Assembly (NCBI GenBank): GCA_963782415.1
Contig: CAWAJT010000009.1
Coordinates: forward strand, 248,001 to 312,000
Reading direction: 5' to 3'
Length of the DNA stretch: 64,000 bases
DNA from: Bog-473 sp963782415
GTDB lineage: Bacteria > Actinomycetota > Acidimicrobiia > Acidimicrobiales > RAAP-2
Position numbers and translations under genes: made by a program. Shown in pieces: positions 1-8,781 of this stretch. Each line of letters starts with the position of its first letter. The stretch's first letter is position 1. Under the pieces are notes generated by a model. It did no database searches and was not told the DNA's origin. It was given only the letters and a program-made list of their open reading frames with translations.

Positions 1-114
1 CTGCTTGCCTGCCGCCGGGCGTTCGTCGGTCGGGGGGCCGATCGCGCGAATCTGCTGCGTATCTCCCAGATCCCCGAGTACCGGCTGCTGATCTTCGGCG
101 TGTGCCACCTTCAT
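1..114 (-). CDS. N-terminal 38 codons of an unidentified protein, cut by the window edge
   Basis: An ATG at 114 on the minus strand follows a good ribosome binding site (GGGAGGG, 6-7 bases upstream) and opens a frame that runs without a stop off the left edge. The visible residues begin MKVAHAEDQQPVLGDL and are polar and acidic, with no signal peptide or membrane segment. The product cannot be identified from this piece. The start is supported by the ribosome binding site only. Confidence 0.45.
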   Translation of the reverse strand, partial: MKVAHAEDQQPVLGDLGDTQQIRAIGPPTDERPAAGKQ

Positions 115-770
115 GGCGCTCCCTCCCGTCCTTGCTGCCCTGTGAGCATTTCCGACCCCACCTGTCGTGGCCGACGCCAACCGCTGAATCCCTGGGCCCA
201 CGCAGATCGTCGATCTCCTGCACCTACCCACGTCCCTAAGGCGACCATAAGAATCTGAGGAAATCTCCATCCTTTTTGATCCGGATCTCGAGGAGACGAT
301 CTCCAGCTCGATGAGGGGCTGCCTTCGCGGGCTTCGCCGAAGCCATCCGCCCCAGCGATGAAGGAACGACCTTCCGCCGCGCCGGCTTCGGTTCTGACAC
401 GTGACTGCGCTTGGCTCGCTCAGCCGCAGCTGAAGGTCCCGGCCTCGGGATCTCTACCCTGGGGAGTCACCTTCGATCGGGCCACCGGTGTGCTGAGCGC
501 CCACCCCGAGGGGATCAGGCTTCAGTCGACTGAGCTCTAGGGCGAGCAACGGCACTCTGCCGAAACGGGATGCAGTCGTTCACCCTCAGAGCGAAGGACG
601 AACGAAGGACGCCCGGCGAACCCAGGAAGACTGCGCCGCAGATAATCCTCATATGCCTTCGCTTGCGACATGCTCACACCACGACTCGCCCGAAGAACAC
701 GGGTCAGCAACTTGGGGAACCAACTGTCTGCGGTACGTCGATTACAGGATCTGCACACGGGGGTAGTGAT
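115..770. other. Stretch without an intact gene
   Basis: This 656-base stretch separates the left-edge gene start from the methyltransferase. The only protein-like signal is the decayed Ig-like piece at 358-540. The rest shows no coding frame with a plausible start and ribosome binding site, no RNA gene and no strong hairpin. Confidence 0.5.
358..540 (+). pseudogene. Remnant of a putative-Ig (He_PIG-like) repeat protein
   Basis: A 60-codon frame contains the stretch SGSLPWGVTFDRATGVLSA, which matches the signature of the bacterial putative-Ig repeat (G-x-LP-x-G-[LV]-TF-x-x-x-TG-x-[LI]-S-G). Nothing recognisable precedes it, there is no ribosome binding site at the ATG, and the frame ends soon after the motif. 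The reading is that this is the leftover of a longer surface protein made of such repeats. The motif is seen directly; the pseudogene status is inference. Confidence 0.4.
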
Positions 771-1604
771 TCAGGCGCTCTTCGAGCAATGCACCAAAAG
801 GTACTCCCAATCCATGACGGTTTTGCCCTTACCTCGATCGTGGCCGCGAGCGAGACTCACGAGCGCATCGTTGAGCGCGGCGGTTCGCCCCGGGTCGTCA
901 GCGATGGCGCGGTACGCGGCCACCGTCGGTCCGTAGTTGGCTCTGAAGAAGTCGACGAAGGCTTGGGGGGTCGCAAAGGCTTCGACAGCAACTTCGTGGC
1001 GGGTGGCGGTGAAATCCGTGATCCGTTCCGCGAACAACTCCCGAACGTAGTCTTCGTCTCCCCACAGCGGAGGAGGTTGTGTCCCGAGGGGTGGGGGCGG
1101 GACAAATGGCTTCATAGCCGCAAACATCTGGCCGACGAAGCCAGCTGGAGTCCAACTGACAAGTCCGATCGTTCCACCGCGACGGCACACCCGAATCATC
1201 TCGTCGGCACTCGCTTGGTGATGGGGCGCGAACATGACGCCGACACAGGACAGAACGACGTCAAAGGATTCATCCTCGAACGGGAGCGCCTCGGCATCGG
1301 CTTCACGCCACGTGACGTCCGCGCCGCGTTGGGCGGCCAGGCGTCGGCCTGCGTCGAGCAACTCCGGCGAGAGATCGCAGGCAATGACCGAGGCGCCACG
1401 CAACGCGGCTGGGATAGCCACATTGCCGCACCCGCACGCGAGATCGAGCACCACGTCACCCTCTCGGACCCCGCAAGCGCCGACGAGAACCTCGCCCAAA
1501 TCAGGAATCACCTCAGAGGCGACCAGGGGGTAGTCGCCCATCGCCCACATCGCTCGATGACGGGACTTGAGTTCGGCATCGGCTGAGTCGTTCACGGATT
1601 GCAT
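771..1604 (-). CDS. Class I SAM-dependent methyltransferase (UbiE/Methyltransf_11 type)
   Basis: This 277-residue protein should transfer a methyl group from S-adenosylmethionine to an unknown small-molecule acceptor in the cytoplasm. The SAM-binding motif I is VLDLACGCG (residues 52-60), the ribose-binding acid lies in ACDLS (Asp77), and the post-motif DAEALPFEDESFDVVLS (about 103-119) is typical of the UbiE/Methyltransf_11 fold. The ATG at 1604 has a strong AGGAGGAGG site just upstream. It is transcribed divergently from an HxlR-family regulator only 107 bases away, so that regulator probably controls it. The substrate cannot be inferred from sequence. Confidence 0.85.
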   Translation of the reverse strand: MQSVNDSADAELKSRHRAMWAMGDYPLVASEVIPDLGEVLVGACGVREGDVVLDLACGCGNVAIPAALRGASVIACDLSPELLDAGRRLAAQRGADVTWREADAEALPFEDESFDVVLSCVGVMFAPHHQASADEMIRVCRRGGTIGLVSWTPAGFVGQMFAAMKPFVPPPPLGTQPPPLWGDEDYVRELFAERITDFTATRHEVAVEAFATPQAFVDFFRANYGPTVAAYRAIADDPGRTAALNDALVSLARGHDRGKGKTVMDWEYLLVHCSKSA

Positions 1605-1711
1605 ATCCTCCTCCTGATTTTTGCTTCCGATCGGATCAATGCCTCTTGCATCATCGAGAGCCCCGGTCCCCGCCTCAAGTACAGAAACTGAACCGGGGGT
1701 ACAATTGCAGC
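1605..1711. promoter_or_regulatory. Divergent promoter region, methyltransferase / HxlR regulator
   Basis: The 107 bases between two divergent starts should hold both promoters. On the plus strand a -10 hexamer TACAAT (1700-1705) ends exactly 6 bases before the ATG at 1712, which places the transcription start on the A of the start codon. That predicts a leaderless mRNA for the regulator. The minus-strand gene has a normal Shine-Dalgarno leader instead. HxlR proteins usually bind such divergent regions. Confidence 0.55.
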
Positions 1712-2398
1712 ATGGAGGGTTATGGTCAGTTCTGTCCCGTGTCCAAGGCGGCCGAAGTGCTGTGCCAACGCTGGACTCCGCTCATTGTGCGCGAGCTCCT
1801 TGTCGGGAGCACGCGGTTCAATGAGGTGCGTCGTGGCGTACCCAAGTGTTCGCCGGCATTGCTCTCGAAGCGCCTCAAGGAGCTCGAGGCCAGCGGCATC
1901 GTCGATCGCATCAACGTGGGAGGCGGTGTCGCCTATCACCTGACTGAGGCAGGTCGAGAACTCTTGCCTGTCATCCAAGGGCTCGGAATATGGGGTCAGC
2001 GGTGGGTGCGCACCGACTACGGTCCCACAGAACTCGACCCTGGCTTACTCCTCTGGGATGTCCGTCGCAATCTGGCGCCTGGGGGGATTGCGGGTACGAC
2101 AACCACCATCCAGTTCGTCTTCCCCAAGGTCCCCGCCGGCCGCCGCTTCTACTGGCTCGTCGACGACACGCATGAAATCGATCTGTGTGTCGTCGACCCG
2201 GGTCGGGACATCGACGTAACGGTAGAAGCCGATCTCGCGACACTCACGCGTGTTTGGCTCGGCGATGCACGTTTTGCCGAAGAAGTGGCCCAGGGGCGCA
2301 TCGTGATTGAAGGCCCGAGTCGGCTGACCCGGCGCTTCGGAGCCTGGTTCGGTCGCCATCCCCTCTTTGCAGCAGTTCCGGTGGGTGGCGTTCGGTAA
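1712..2398 (+). CDS. HxlR-family transcriptional regulator with C-terminal SCP2-like domain
   Basis: This 228-residue protein has an N-terminal HxlR winged helix: MEGYGQFCPVSKAAEVLCQR with the early conserved cysteine, then RFNEVRRGVPKCSPALLSKRLKELEASGIV (about 37-66) as the recognition region. Residues about 130-225 resemble an SCP2/sterol-carrier-type domain, a pairing seen in actinobacterial HxlR proteins, which suggests sensing of a hydrophobic ligand. The ATG at 1712 is preferred over one at 1646 because the protein then begins as family members do and a -10 box lies at leaderless distance. The divergent methyltransferase is the likely target. Confidence 0.8.
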   Translation: MEGYGQFCPVSKAAEVLCQRWTPLIVRELLVGSTRFNEVRRGVPKCSPALLSKRLKELEASGIVDRINVGGGVAYHLTEAGRELLPVIQGLGIWGQRWVRTDYGPTELDPGLLLWDVRRNLAPGGIAGTTTTIQFVFPKVPAGRRFYWLVDDTHEIDLCVVDPGRDIDVTVEADLATLTRVWLGDARFAEEVAQGRIVIEGPSRLTRRFGAWFGRHPLFAAVPVGGVR

Positions 2399-2546
2399 GC
2401 CCCTTCCGCCTTGTCCCACCGCGAGGCACCGAGCGGTCGGAACAACGGCGCTCCACCGGGCGACCGATCGAACTTCAACGCGCCATGGGATCGCTCGAAC
2501 CAACGCAGAACGCAACTCCGAACGCCGTGCTTTGCACGTGACGAGC

Positions 2547-2582
2547 AACTAGCACACGTGCTCCAACTAGCACACGTGCTCC
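2547..2582. repeat. Perfect tandem 18-bp direct repeat (two copies)
   Basis: The unit AACTAGCACACGTGCTCC occurs twice head to tail at 2547-2564 and 2565-2582 with no mismatch. Each copy contains the palindromic core CACGTG, so it could be a pair of regulator sites on the same face after two turns. No function is assigned. Confidence 0.7.
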
Positions 2583-2608
2583 CACTTTCAGAGCGCGAGC
2601 GGCGCGAA

Positions 2609-2640
2609 GCGGCCCCGCGGACCAGAGAACGCGGGGCCGC
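2609..2640 (+). terminator. GC-rich hairpin, probable terminator downstream of the HxlR gene
   Basis: GCGGCCCCGCG (2609-2619) pairs perfectly with CGCGGGGCCGC (2630-2640) across a 10-base loop. It is followed by TTGT rather than a long T tract, as is common for high-GC actinobacterial terminators. It lies 211 bases after the regulator stop. Confidence 0.5.
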
Positions 2641-2960
2641 TTGTCGCGGGGTGTTCGAATCAATACGTCGAACACGCTTGACGCCCGCCGAGCGTCCCCA
2701 TTCCCCGTGACTGACGAGTGTTGGCTCGGCGGGCGTAACTCAGAGCTACCCATCGCGGAATCACCCAAACTGCAGGGTCCATAAGAATCGGAGAAGAACT
2801 CATTCGTTGGCGATGGCGCATGATCTCAAGACGCCGCGCCAACATTCAACGGGTTTCGTGGTTGAAGAAGGGCACAGACGGGTACATGTACTCATGTCAT
2901 GTAAGCGAGTAACGAATCAGCCCATTTCGTAGCGGGGAGCTGGTCAAGGAGGAGGATACC

Positions 2961-4043
2961 GTGAGGGCGATGAGACGAGTTGGTGCGGTGGCTAGCGCTC
3001 TAATGGGTCTGCTTTTGCTGCCGCTCGTCAGCGCAGCACCGTCCGGCGCCGCCGTCCCGCCAACCGCGTCCGTGGCCACGCCCTACCTTGCCTCGGTCGC
3101 CATGGCGCCCACCCCCGATGGCGGTGGGTACTGGTTGGTCGGCCTCGACGGCGGTGTCTTTTCCTTTGGAAACGCCCGGTTCCATGGCTCGCTTCCGGGG
3201 GTGGGCATCAACGTCCACGACGTCGTGGGGATCGCTTCGACTGCGGACGGCCAGGGATACTGGCTCCTCGGGGCCGATGGTGGCGTCTTTGCCTTCGGAG
3301 ACGCCACGTTCTATGGGTCGCTGCCCGGCGTGCTCGGTCGGAGCGCGCCCAACCCGATGACCTCCATCGTCCGCACCCCCGACGGTCGTGGCTACTGGAT
3401 CGTCGGTACGGACGGCGGCGTCTTCACCTTCGGTGACGCACAGTTCTACGGCTCGCTCCCCGGCATCAACGTGACGCCCAGTTCCGCCCGGGTGGCCGAT
3501 TCGGTTGCGTTCCACGCCTATGCCGCCTCCGAGGACGTCTTCTTGGCCCCGACACCCGACGCCGGTGGCTACTGGGTTGTCGATTCGGCCGGGGACGTCT
3601 ATGGCTTCGGTGATGCCGGCTTCTACGGTTCACTCCCCGGCCGACTGAGTTCCTTGACGAAATCCTCGTCTCACGACGTGGTGACGGGTCATCAGGCGAC
3701 GGTTCCCGTGACGGGGTTCGCCCCCACTGCTGACGGCCGCGGGTACTGGATGGTCGCCACAGACGGCAGCCTCTACACCTTCGGTGACGCCCCGAACTAC
3801 GGCTCGCTCCGAGACATTGGGCTCACTCCGCCGCCCGTCACGGTCAATGGGTATCGTCCGCCCTCGACGGTCGGGCTCAGCATCCCGTTGGCCAACGTGT
3901 CAGCCTTCGTCCGCACCCCCGATGGCGGTGGCTACTGGTTCACGTCGCTCAACGGCGGTGTCTTTAGCTTCGGGGACGCCCAGTTCCACGGATCGGTTCC
4001 GGGCGTGCCCTCGACCATAGACAGTGTGAGTAACGTCAGCTAA
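2961..4043 (+). CDS. Secreted six-repeat GYW/FGD/GSLPG protein
   Basis: This 360-residue protein starts at GTG 2961, placed by a strong AAGGAGGAGG site. Residues 7-30 form a Sec signal peptide (hydrophobic core GLLLLPLVSA). The mature part is six diverged copies of a roughly 30-residue unit: TPDGGGYWLV followed by DGGVFSFGDA and FYGSLPG, at about residues 51, 92, 138, 198, 252 and 318, with spacers of variable length. Such repeats are common in exported actinobacterial, especially acidimicrobial, proteins and probably build a beta-propeller-like surface. No catalytic domain is attached, so a binding or cell-surface role is inferred. Confidence 0.75.
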   Translation: MRAMRRVGAVASALMGLLLLPLVSAAPSGAAVPPTASVATPYLASVAMAPTPDGGGYWLVGLDGGVFSFGNARFHGSLPGVGINVHDVVGIASTADGQGYWLLGADGGVFAFGDATFYGSLPGVLGRSAPNPMTSIVRTPDGRGYWIVGTDGGVFTFGDAQFYGSLPGINVTPSSARVADSVAFHAYAASEDVFLAPTPDAGGYWVVDSAGDVYGFGDAGFYGSLPGRLSSLTKSSSHDVVTGHQATVPVTGFAPTADGRGYWMVATDGSLYTFGDAPNYGSLRDIGLTPPPVTVNGYRPPSTVGLSIPLANVSAFVRTPDGGGYWFTSLNGGVFSFGDAQFHGSVPGVPSTIDSVSNVS

Positions 4044-4149
4044 CCGCAGCTGCATCGAATTCAGGTTTGATTGCATTAGCGGGAATTGAGTGCCGTGCTG
4101 AGTGCCGTGCGGCATTCCGGACATCCGATCCAAAAGCGGTACGGATTCG

Positions 4150-4650
4150 TTAGAGAAACGCCGCATCACGGATGCTCGCGTCTGCGGGCCTGAATGCCAC
4201 CATTGGGATCTTGGCCATCATCTCAACACGACCATCATCGCTTCCGTCATAGGAGACGCCCATCATCGAGTAGAGCCTGGCCGCCGTCTTGGGATGAGCT
4301 CGTTCGTAGGCGCCCATGACGCTGGCCGCCTCAGTCTCTTCGAGGAATCGGACTGATGCTCGATGCCGCCGTGACCCAACCCAGATCGCTTCGAGGCCGC
4401 CAGCTTGGAGATTGCGATACCAGTCGGCGCCGGGTCCGGTTCCTGAGGTGCACACCCACTCCCGGGGCAAGTGCCGGGCCACCTCAACGACGGTGAAATA
4501 TCGCGCACCGCTGTTCCGTCCGCGATGTTCGATCATGATGAAGCGGTAACCGAAAACGATCCCCAGCCGGGCTCGATAGAGATAGGTGGGCGCCTTGAGC
4601 ATCCGCTTCAGCCACCCGGTGGGCTTGTGGGAGAAGTCAATTAACGGCAC
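4150..4650 (-). CDS. F420H2-dependent (deazaflavin) nitroreductase family protein
   Basis: This 166-residue protein belongs to the DDN/DUF385 family of actinobacterial F420-dependent reductases, which reduce quinones or nitro compounds at the membrane face. Visible family features are the GYRFIMIEHRGRNSGARYFTVV strand (beta-barrel start), the W..N..AGG segment and the ERAHPKTA helix. The GTG at 4650 is preferred: AGGGG precedes it by about 8 bases and it falls 11 bases after the ClC stop. An upstream ATG at 4710 would overlap the channel gene by 49 bases. It is the last gene of the MarR-ClC operon. Confidence 0.8.
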   Translation of the reverse strand: MPLIDFSHKPTGWLKRMLKAPTYLYRARLGIVFGYRFIMIEHRGRNSGARYFTVVEVARHLPREWVCTSGTGPGADWYRNLQAGGLEAIWVGSRRHRASVRFLEETEAASVMGAYERAHPKTAARLYSMMGVSYDGSDDGRVEMMAKIPMVAFRPADASIRDAAFL

Positions 4651-4661
4651 CGCGCGATCCC

Positions 4662-6731
4662 CTACGCGACTGCCGCTGGGAGGTCCGTTGGGTCCTGACC
4701 GAGTATCCATAGGCGATCACCAGGTTCGAGCACGACGTCGCCTGTCGGAGCCAGAACGTGCCCGTCGCGCGCGATGGAGGTCACGAGGGTGCCTTCGGGG
4801 AACCCAGCCGAGCGCAATTGTCGCCCAGCGAAGGTAGATCCCTTGGTCACGGACAACTCGAAAGCGCCGGCCGACGCGCCGATCGCACTCACCCGCTCCG
4901 CCGAGGCCAAGAGCTCGCGACGGTAGGCCTGGACCAAGTCCGACACGGACAGGGTGGCCACCACGTGACGATCGTCGTCGAACACGGGTACCCACGACAG
5001 GTGCGCCGACGCAATGGACTCGAGGGCGGTGTCGAGTCGGCCGTTCATGGGGATAGCCGGGGCACCAGCGTCGGCGAGGCTGCCCACTGCTGCGTTGGGC
5101 TCGGATGACTCTGCAAGCTCAGCCAGCGAAATGGTCCCCTCAAGGCGCCCGGCCGCATCGACGACCGGAGCACCAGGGACCTTTGCGGCGGTGCACAGTT
5201 CAAGAGCCTCCGACACCGTCGTCGACGTCGGGAGAACGAGCCGGGGTGGAATCATGGCGCGTACCGTTGGGATCGTGGCCAACAGGGGCAGCCCGGCCAT
5301 GATGCGTTCGGCGTCGGTGTCCGAGCGTGTCCGTATCTGACTCCGATAGATGGAGTCGTCGAAGTGGTGCACGATGAGCCAGGCCAGCCCCACTCCGACC
5401 AAAGCGGGCGTGAGGATCGAGAGGCTCCCGGTCATTTCGGCCACCATGAGCATCACTGCTAACGGCGCACGCGAGACGCTGCCGAAGCAGCACATCATGC
5501 CGACGATCACATACGGGGAGGGGTCGTGGCCCATGGATGGCGCGATCGGCTCGAAGAGTCGCCAGACGGCTGCACCCATGAAGGCACCGATCACCATGCC
5601 CGGTCCGAAGATGCCGCCCGATCCCCCAGAACCAATGGAAAGCCCCGTGGCAACGATGCGGGCAAAAGGGACGATGAGCACGATCCACAGCGGGATGCCG
5701 AGCAACTGTGGGCCCAACGACTTCTGGATCCAGCCGTAGCCGGTGCCGAGCACCTCGGGAATGACAATGCCGATCGCACCCACCATCAATCCACCGATTG
5801 CCGGCTTCACCCACTTGGGGAGCCTGGGGATCGCAGAGAAGACCTGGGCAATGCCGTAGAACCCCTTGGCGTAGAGAAGCCCGATCAAGCCGCCCAGGAC
5901 TCCAATGAGGGCGAACCATCCGAGTTGAGCCGGGTCGCCGAAGTGGTACGACCCCACATAGCCGAAGAGGGGCCCGAATCCCTCCACCGAGCCGAAGATG
6001 GCGTAGCTGACCGAGGAGGCGATGAAGCACGGCAGCAGTGCGGCGGGGTCGAAGTCGTCGCGGTAGAGGATCTCAGACGCCAGGACAGCGCCACCGAGCG
6101 GCGCGCCGAAGATGGCTCCGATACCCGACCCGATTCCCGTCGCGACCGCGATGCGGCCGTCTGCAGGCTCCAGCTCGAGGACGCGCGTCAGCAGAGACCC
6201 GAACCCGGCGCTGATCTGGCCGGTTGGCCCTTCCCGCCCGCCCGAACCCCCCGAACCGATGGTCAACGCTGAGGCGACGATCTTGACAATGACGGCCCGG
6301 AAGCGCACCCCTTTGGGGTTGTGGTGCACAGCGGAAATGGCGGCGTCCGTGCCGTGTCCTTCGGCTTCAGGGGCAAAGCGGTAGACGAGAAGTGCACCGA
6401 GCAAGGCACCACACCCCGCAACCAAAGGCAGTGCCCAGGGTCGGGCGGCGTGCACACTTCCGGCCACGTGTCCCTCTGCGTTAGGGGTCGGCACGCGATA
6501 ACCGGCGAGAACCTCCAAGAAGGCGTGGGTGCAAAGCCGCAATGCCTCGTAGAAGACCACAGCTCCGAGCCCGGCGATGGCACCGATGGCGATACCCAGC
6601 ACGATCCAGCGCTGCAGATAGGAGGAGGACCGAAGCCACCGTCCCACTGATGCTGCGTAGGCGCGAGCGCGCACCGAAGAGCTGGGGTGCGGCGGACCGC
6701 CCAACGCATCGTCACTCGGCTGCGCGGTCAT
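4662..6731 (-). CDS. ClC-family chloride channel/antiporter with CBS pair and TrkA-C domain
   Basis: This 689-residue membrane protein moves chloride or another anion. The ClC core (about 40-450) shows motif 2 as GREGP (about 165-169), which carries the gating glutamate of transport-type ClCs, and motif 3 as GGIFGPG. Motif 1 reads GHGTD in place of GSGIP, so ion preference is uncertain. Two CBS domains (about 490-605) and a TrkA-C-like domain (about 615-685, ending GDRLWILG) form the cytoplasmic regulatory part. The ATG at 6731 is chosen because it overlaps the stop of the MarR gene as ATGA; a start at 6752 is less likely. It is co-transcribed with MarR and probably the nitroreductase. Confidence 0.9.
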   Translation of the reverse strand: MTAQPSDDALGGPPHPSSSVRARAYAASVGRWLRSSSYLQRWIVLGIAIGAIAGLGAVVFYEALRLCTHAFLEVLAGYRVPTPNAEGHVAGSVHAARPWALPLVAGCGALLGALLVYRFAPEAEGHGTDAAISAVHHNPKGVRFRAVIVKIVASALTIGSGGSGGREGPTGQISAGFGSLLTRVLELEPADGRIAVATGIGSGIGAIFGAPLGGAVLASEILYRDDFDPAALLPCFIASSVSYAIFGSVEGFGPLFGYVGSYHFGDPAQLGWFALIGVLGGLIGLLYAKGFYGIAQVFSAIPRLPKWVKPAIGGLMVGAIGIVIPEVLGTGYGWIQKSLGPQLLGIPLWIVLIVPFARIVATGLSIGSGGSGGIFGPGMVIGAFMGAAVWRLFEPIAPSMGHDPSPYVIVGMMCCFGSVSRAPLAVMLMVAEMTGSLSILTPALVGVGLAWLIVHHFDDSIYRSQIRTRSDTDAERIMAGLPLLATIPTVRAMIPPRLVLPTSTTVSEALELCTAAKVPGAPVVDAAGRLEGTISLAELAESSEPNAAVGSLADAGAPAIPMNGRLDTALESIASAHLSWVPVFDDDRHVVATLSVSDLVQAYRRELLASAERVSAIGASAGAFELSVTKGSTFAGRQLRSAGFPEGTLVTSIARDGHVLAPTGDVVLEPGDRLWILGQDPTDLPAAVA

Positions 6732-7213
6732 AGATCCCAGCCCGTGGTCCAATCCTGTTCTGGCACCTCACCCGCAATCTGGGTCAGGTGGCCCAGAGCG
6801 GCGACCACCCCGGCACGGGAATCCTCAGGTATGGAGGCCACGAGCTGCTCGATCTCCTGGCGCCGCCGAGCCGTCACGGCGTCGACGAGGCGCCGCCCCT
6901 CGGGTGAGAGAGCGATGCGAACCTGCCGCCTGTCGCGCCGATCGGTCCGGCGGGTCACGAGTCCCTTCTTGACCAGACGGTCGCACATCCTCGATGCGGT
7001 CGGAGGCGTCACCGAGACCGCATCGGCGAGGGCCGCAACGCCTTGGGGGCCCCGGGAAGCCAGGACCACCAGCGAGCGGTACTGGGTCAAGGTGACTTCT
7101 TCGCCCACGTCAGCAAGCGATCGGGCGGCGATGGCGACGAGCACCCGGCTGGCGGTCAGCACGGCGTCGACAAGGAGATCCTCAGCGGAAGCGTCGATTG
7201 GCGTTTGTTGCAT
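6728..7213 (-). CDS. MarR-family transcriptional regulator
   Basis: This 161-residue winged-helix protein shows the MarR pattern: LTQYRSLVVLASRGPQGVAALADAVSVTPPTASRMCDRLVKKGLV as the helix-turn-helix and RRTDRRDRRQVRIALSPEGRRL as the wing. It is the first gene of the operon with the ClC channel (4-bp overlap) and faces a SCO1-like gene 21 bases away. A GGCAT-N9-ATGCC palindrome fills that gap, so it probably represses both directions. The ligand is unknown. Confidence 0.88.
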   Translation of the reverse strand: MQQTPIDASAEDLLVDAVLTASRVLVAIAARSLADVGEEVTLTQYRSLVVLASRGPQGVAALADAVSVTPPTASRMCDRLVKKGLVTRRTDRRDRRQVRIALSPEGRRLVDAVTARRRQEIEQLVASIPEDSRAGVVAALGHLTQIAGEVPEQDWTTGWDL

Positions 7214-7215
7214 AC

Positions 7216-7234
7216 GGCATCTATTGTGCATGCC
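7216..7234. promoter_or_regulatory. Candidate MarR operator in the divergent promoter
   Basis: GGCAT (7216-7220), nine bases, then ATGCC (7230-7234) is a 19-bp inverted repeat lying between the MarR start (7213) and the SCO1-like start (7235). A TATTGT hexamer (7222-7227) inside it sits 7 bases before the ATG at 7235 and could be a leaderless -10 box, so bound MarR would block it. Confidence 0.5.
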
Positions 7235-7984
7235 ATGGGTTTTCGGCGCAAGCTGATGCTCCTGGGTGCCGGAGTCCTCCTTGCCGGTGCGGCGCTGAGC
7301 ATCGGACTCTCATCGCTTGGGGCGAGCGCACCTGGACCGCCTCCGGCGTCGATCGGCGACCAGATGCACCGCGGCCTGCCTACAGCCATCCTCGACGCCA
7401 CTCTCACCGATCAGGAAGGCCGCTCCGTCACCTTGCGCCACTTCGCCGGCAAGGCCGTCTTCTTGGTCCCCTTCCTCACCTCATGCCAAGAGGAATGTCC
7501 GGTCACCACCGGCGCGCTCCTTGCCCTCGAACGCGAGCTTGCGGCCCAGCGCCTCACAACCAAAGCAACCATCGTCGAGGTGACGGTCGATCCCGGACGG
7601 GACACGCCCGAGCGCATGGCGGCCTACGCCAAGCTCACCGGAGTGACCTGGCCTCTGCTCACGGCATCACCGGCCACGCTTGCTGTGCTGTGGCACTACT
7701 TCGGTATCTACTACCAGGCGGTCCCTGAAGGCTCCCCGGCCGGTATCGACTGGCAGACCGGCACGCCCTATGCCTATGACGTCAACCACTCCGACGGATT
7801 CATCCTGCTCGACGCCGCCCTCCACGAGCGCTTCGTCGCGGCAGGGATGGTGCGCGGCGCGACTCTCCCTAGGTCCCTTCGCCGCCTGCTCGACACGCAA
7901 GGGATCGGCGACTTGGAGCACCCAGGTGGCGGAAGTTGGACGGTCGACCAGGCCCTCAACGCGATCGATTGGGTTCTCACATAG
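7235..7984 (+). CDS. SCO1/SenC-like membrane-anchored thioredoxin-fold protein
   Basis: This 249-residue protein has one N-terminal membrane anchor (residues 7-30) and an extracellular thioredoxin-like domain. The SCO copper ligands are present: C-x3-C as CQEEC (Cys84, Cys88) and the distal histidine in NHSDGF (His185). SCO proteins deliver copper to the CuA site of cytochrome c oxidase or act as thiol redox proteins. ATG 7235 gives a proper anchor, and longer in-frame starts add only antisense-like sequence. The divergent MarR regulator suggests stress-responsive expression, which is unusual for an oxidase assembly factor. Confidence 0.82.
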   Translation: MGFRRKLMLLGAGVLLAGAALSIGLSSLGASAPGPPPASIGDQMHRGLPTAILDATLTDQEGRSVTLRHFAGKAVFLVPFLTSCQEECPVTTGALLALERELAAQRLTTKATIVEVTVDPGRDTPERMAAYAKLTGVTWPLLTASPATLAVLWHYFGIYYQAVPEGSPAGIDWQTGTPYAYDVNHSDGFILLDAALHERFVAAGMVRGATLPRSLRRLLDTQGIGDLEHPGGGSWTVDQALNAIDWVLT

Positions 7985-8061
7985 CAGGGCGAGGATGGTT
8001 TGCCCTCGACGGAACTGCGGGTCGGTCGCTCACACAAGTAGAGACAAGGCCGCGTCCCGGG

Positions 8062-8355
8062 TCATCCAAGCGCGGCTTGAAGATCCTCGAGGGACAGCTC
8101 CGCTGTGACATTGCCTCCGCATTGTGTGCAGTTGTGCGTGTGGCGCCAAGAGCGGAGCAGCTTTGTATGCTCCGGATTGAGCAGAACGGTGAAGGACTCG
8201 GAATCGTGATCGAATTCGAGGCCGTAGAAGGCACGCCACTGTGTCGCAACAGGATGCCCGTCTGCCTCGACGCCTTTGAGCATCCGACGAAAACGCATGG
8301 CCTCGGTATCGAATAGCCACGTTGCGTGGCAGGACTCGAAAATCACTGGATCCAT
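8062..8355 (-). CDS. Conserved small actinobacterial protein with CxxC
   Basis: This protein of about 97 residues begins MDPVIFESCHATWLFDTEAM and ends with LRSWRHTHNCTQCGG followed by ELSLEDLQAAL. The pattern ESCHATWLFD, RFRR, LRSWRHT and the CxxC is recalled from uncharacterised actinobacterial proteins, and the His/Cys set suggests metal binding. ATG 8355 is preferred; 8379 is an alternative. No strong ribosome binding site is visible. Function is unknown. Confidence 0.6.
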   Translation of the reverse strand: MDPVIFESCHATWLFDTEAMRFRRMLKGVEADGHPVATQWRAFYGLEFDHDSESFTVLLNPEHTKLLRSWRHTHNCTQCGGNVTAELSLEDLQAALG

Positions 8356-8781
8356 CCGTCGATTTTTGCGCCGAATCATAAGGGGGACATGAGATTCACG
8401 TTCACATTCCGTGACGATTTGGGCGCGTTCTTGTCTACTCGGCCTGAGACGACGGATTCTGCGGTTGGCGTTATCCACACCTACACGGTCGGCTTCACCG
8501 CCTTGGAAGCCGGTCGAGCTTGGAAGCCGGTCGAGGCGAAACAGCTGGGCCGACGACGATCGAGTTGATGACGTGATCGGGGAACTGAGCAGGCTGACCA
8601 CTCCTGCCCAGTTCAAAGTCGGCCTTCAATTGCTGCTTGGTGGCATCTCGTCGAAGAGTGAAGCCAGGAATCCGCAATCGGGATTGGTGTCATCGACCAC
8701 CGACTTTCATTGACGACACCGTTGCTCGGCAGCCGGAACTCTGGACTTGGCCAACGGGCGAAGGCCGAAGGGTGGCGGGCC
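8356..8781. other. Stretch without a recognisable gene
   Basis: These 426 bases lie between two minus-strand genes. No frame has protein-like content with a plausible start, and no RNA gene or hairpin stands out. Confidence 0.45.

Larger units (their letters stand above)
2399..2960. other. Intergenic stretch with tandem repeat and hairpin
   Basis: No convincing gene is seen in these 562 bases. They hold a perfect tandem 18-bp repeat (2547-2582) and a perfect 11-bp stem hairpin (2609-2640), then a promoter-proximal region for the secreted repeat protein with its ribosome binding site AAGGAGGAGG at about 2945-2955. Confidence 0.5.
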
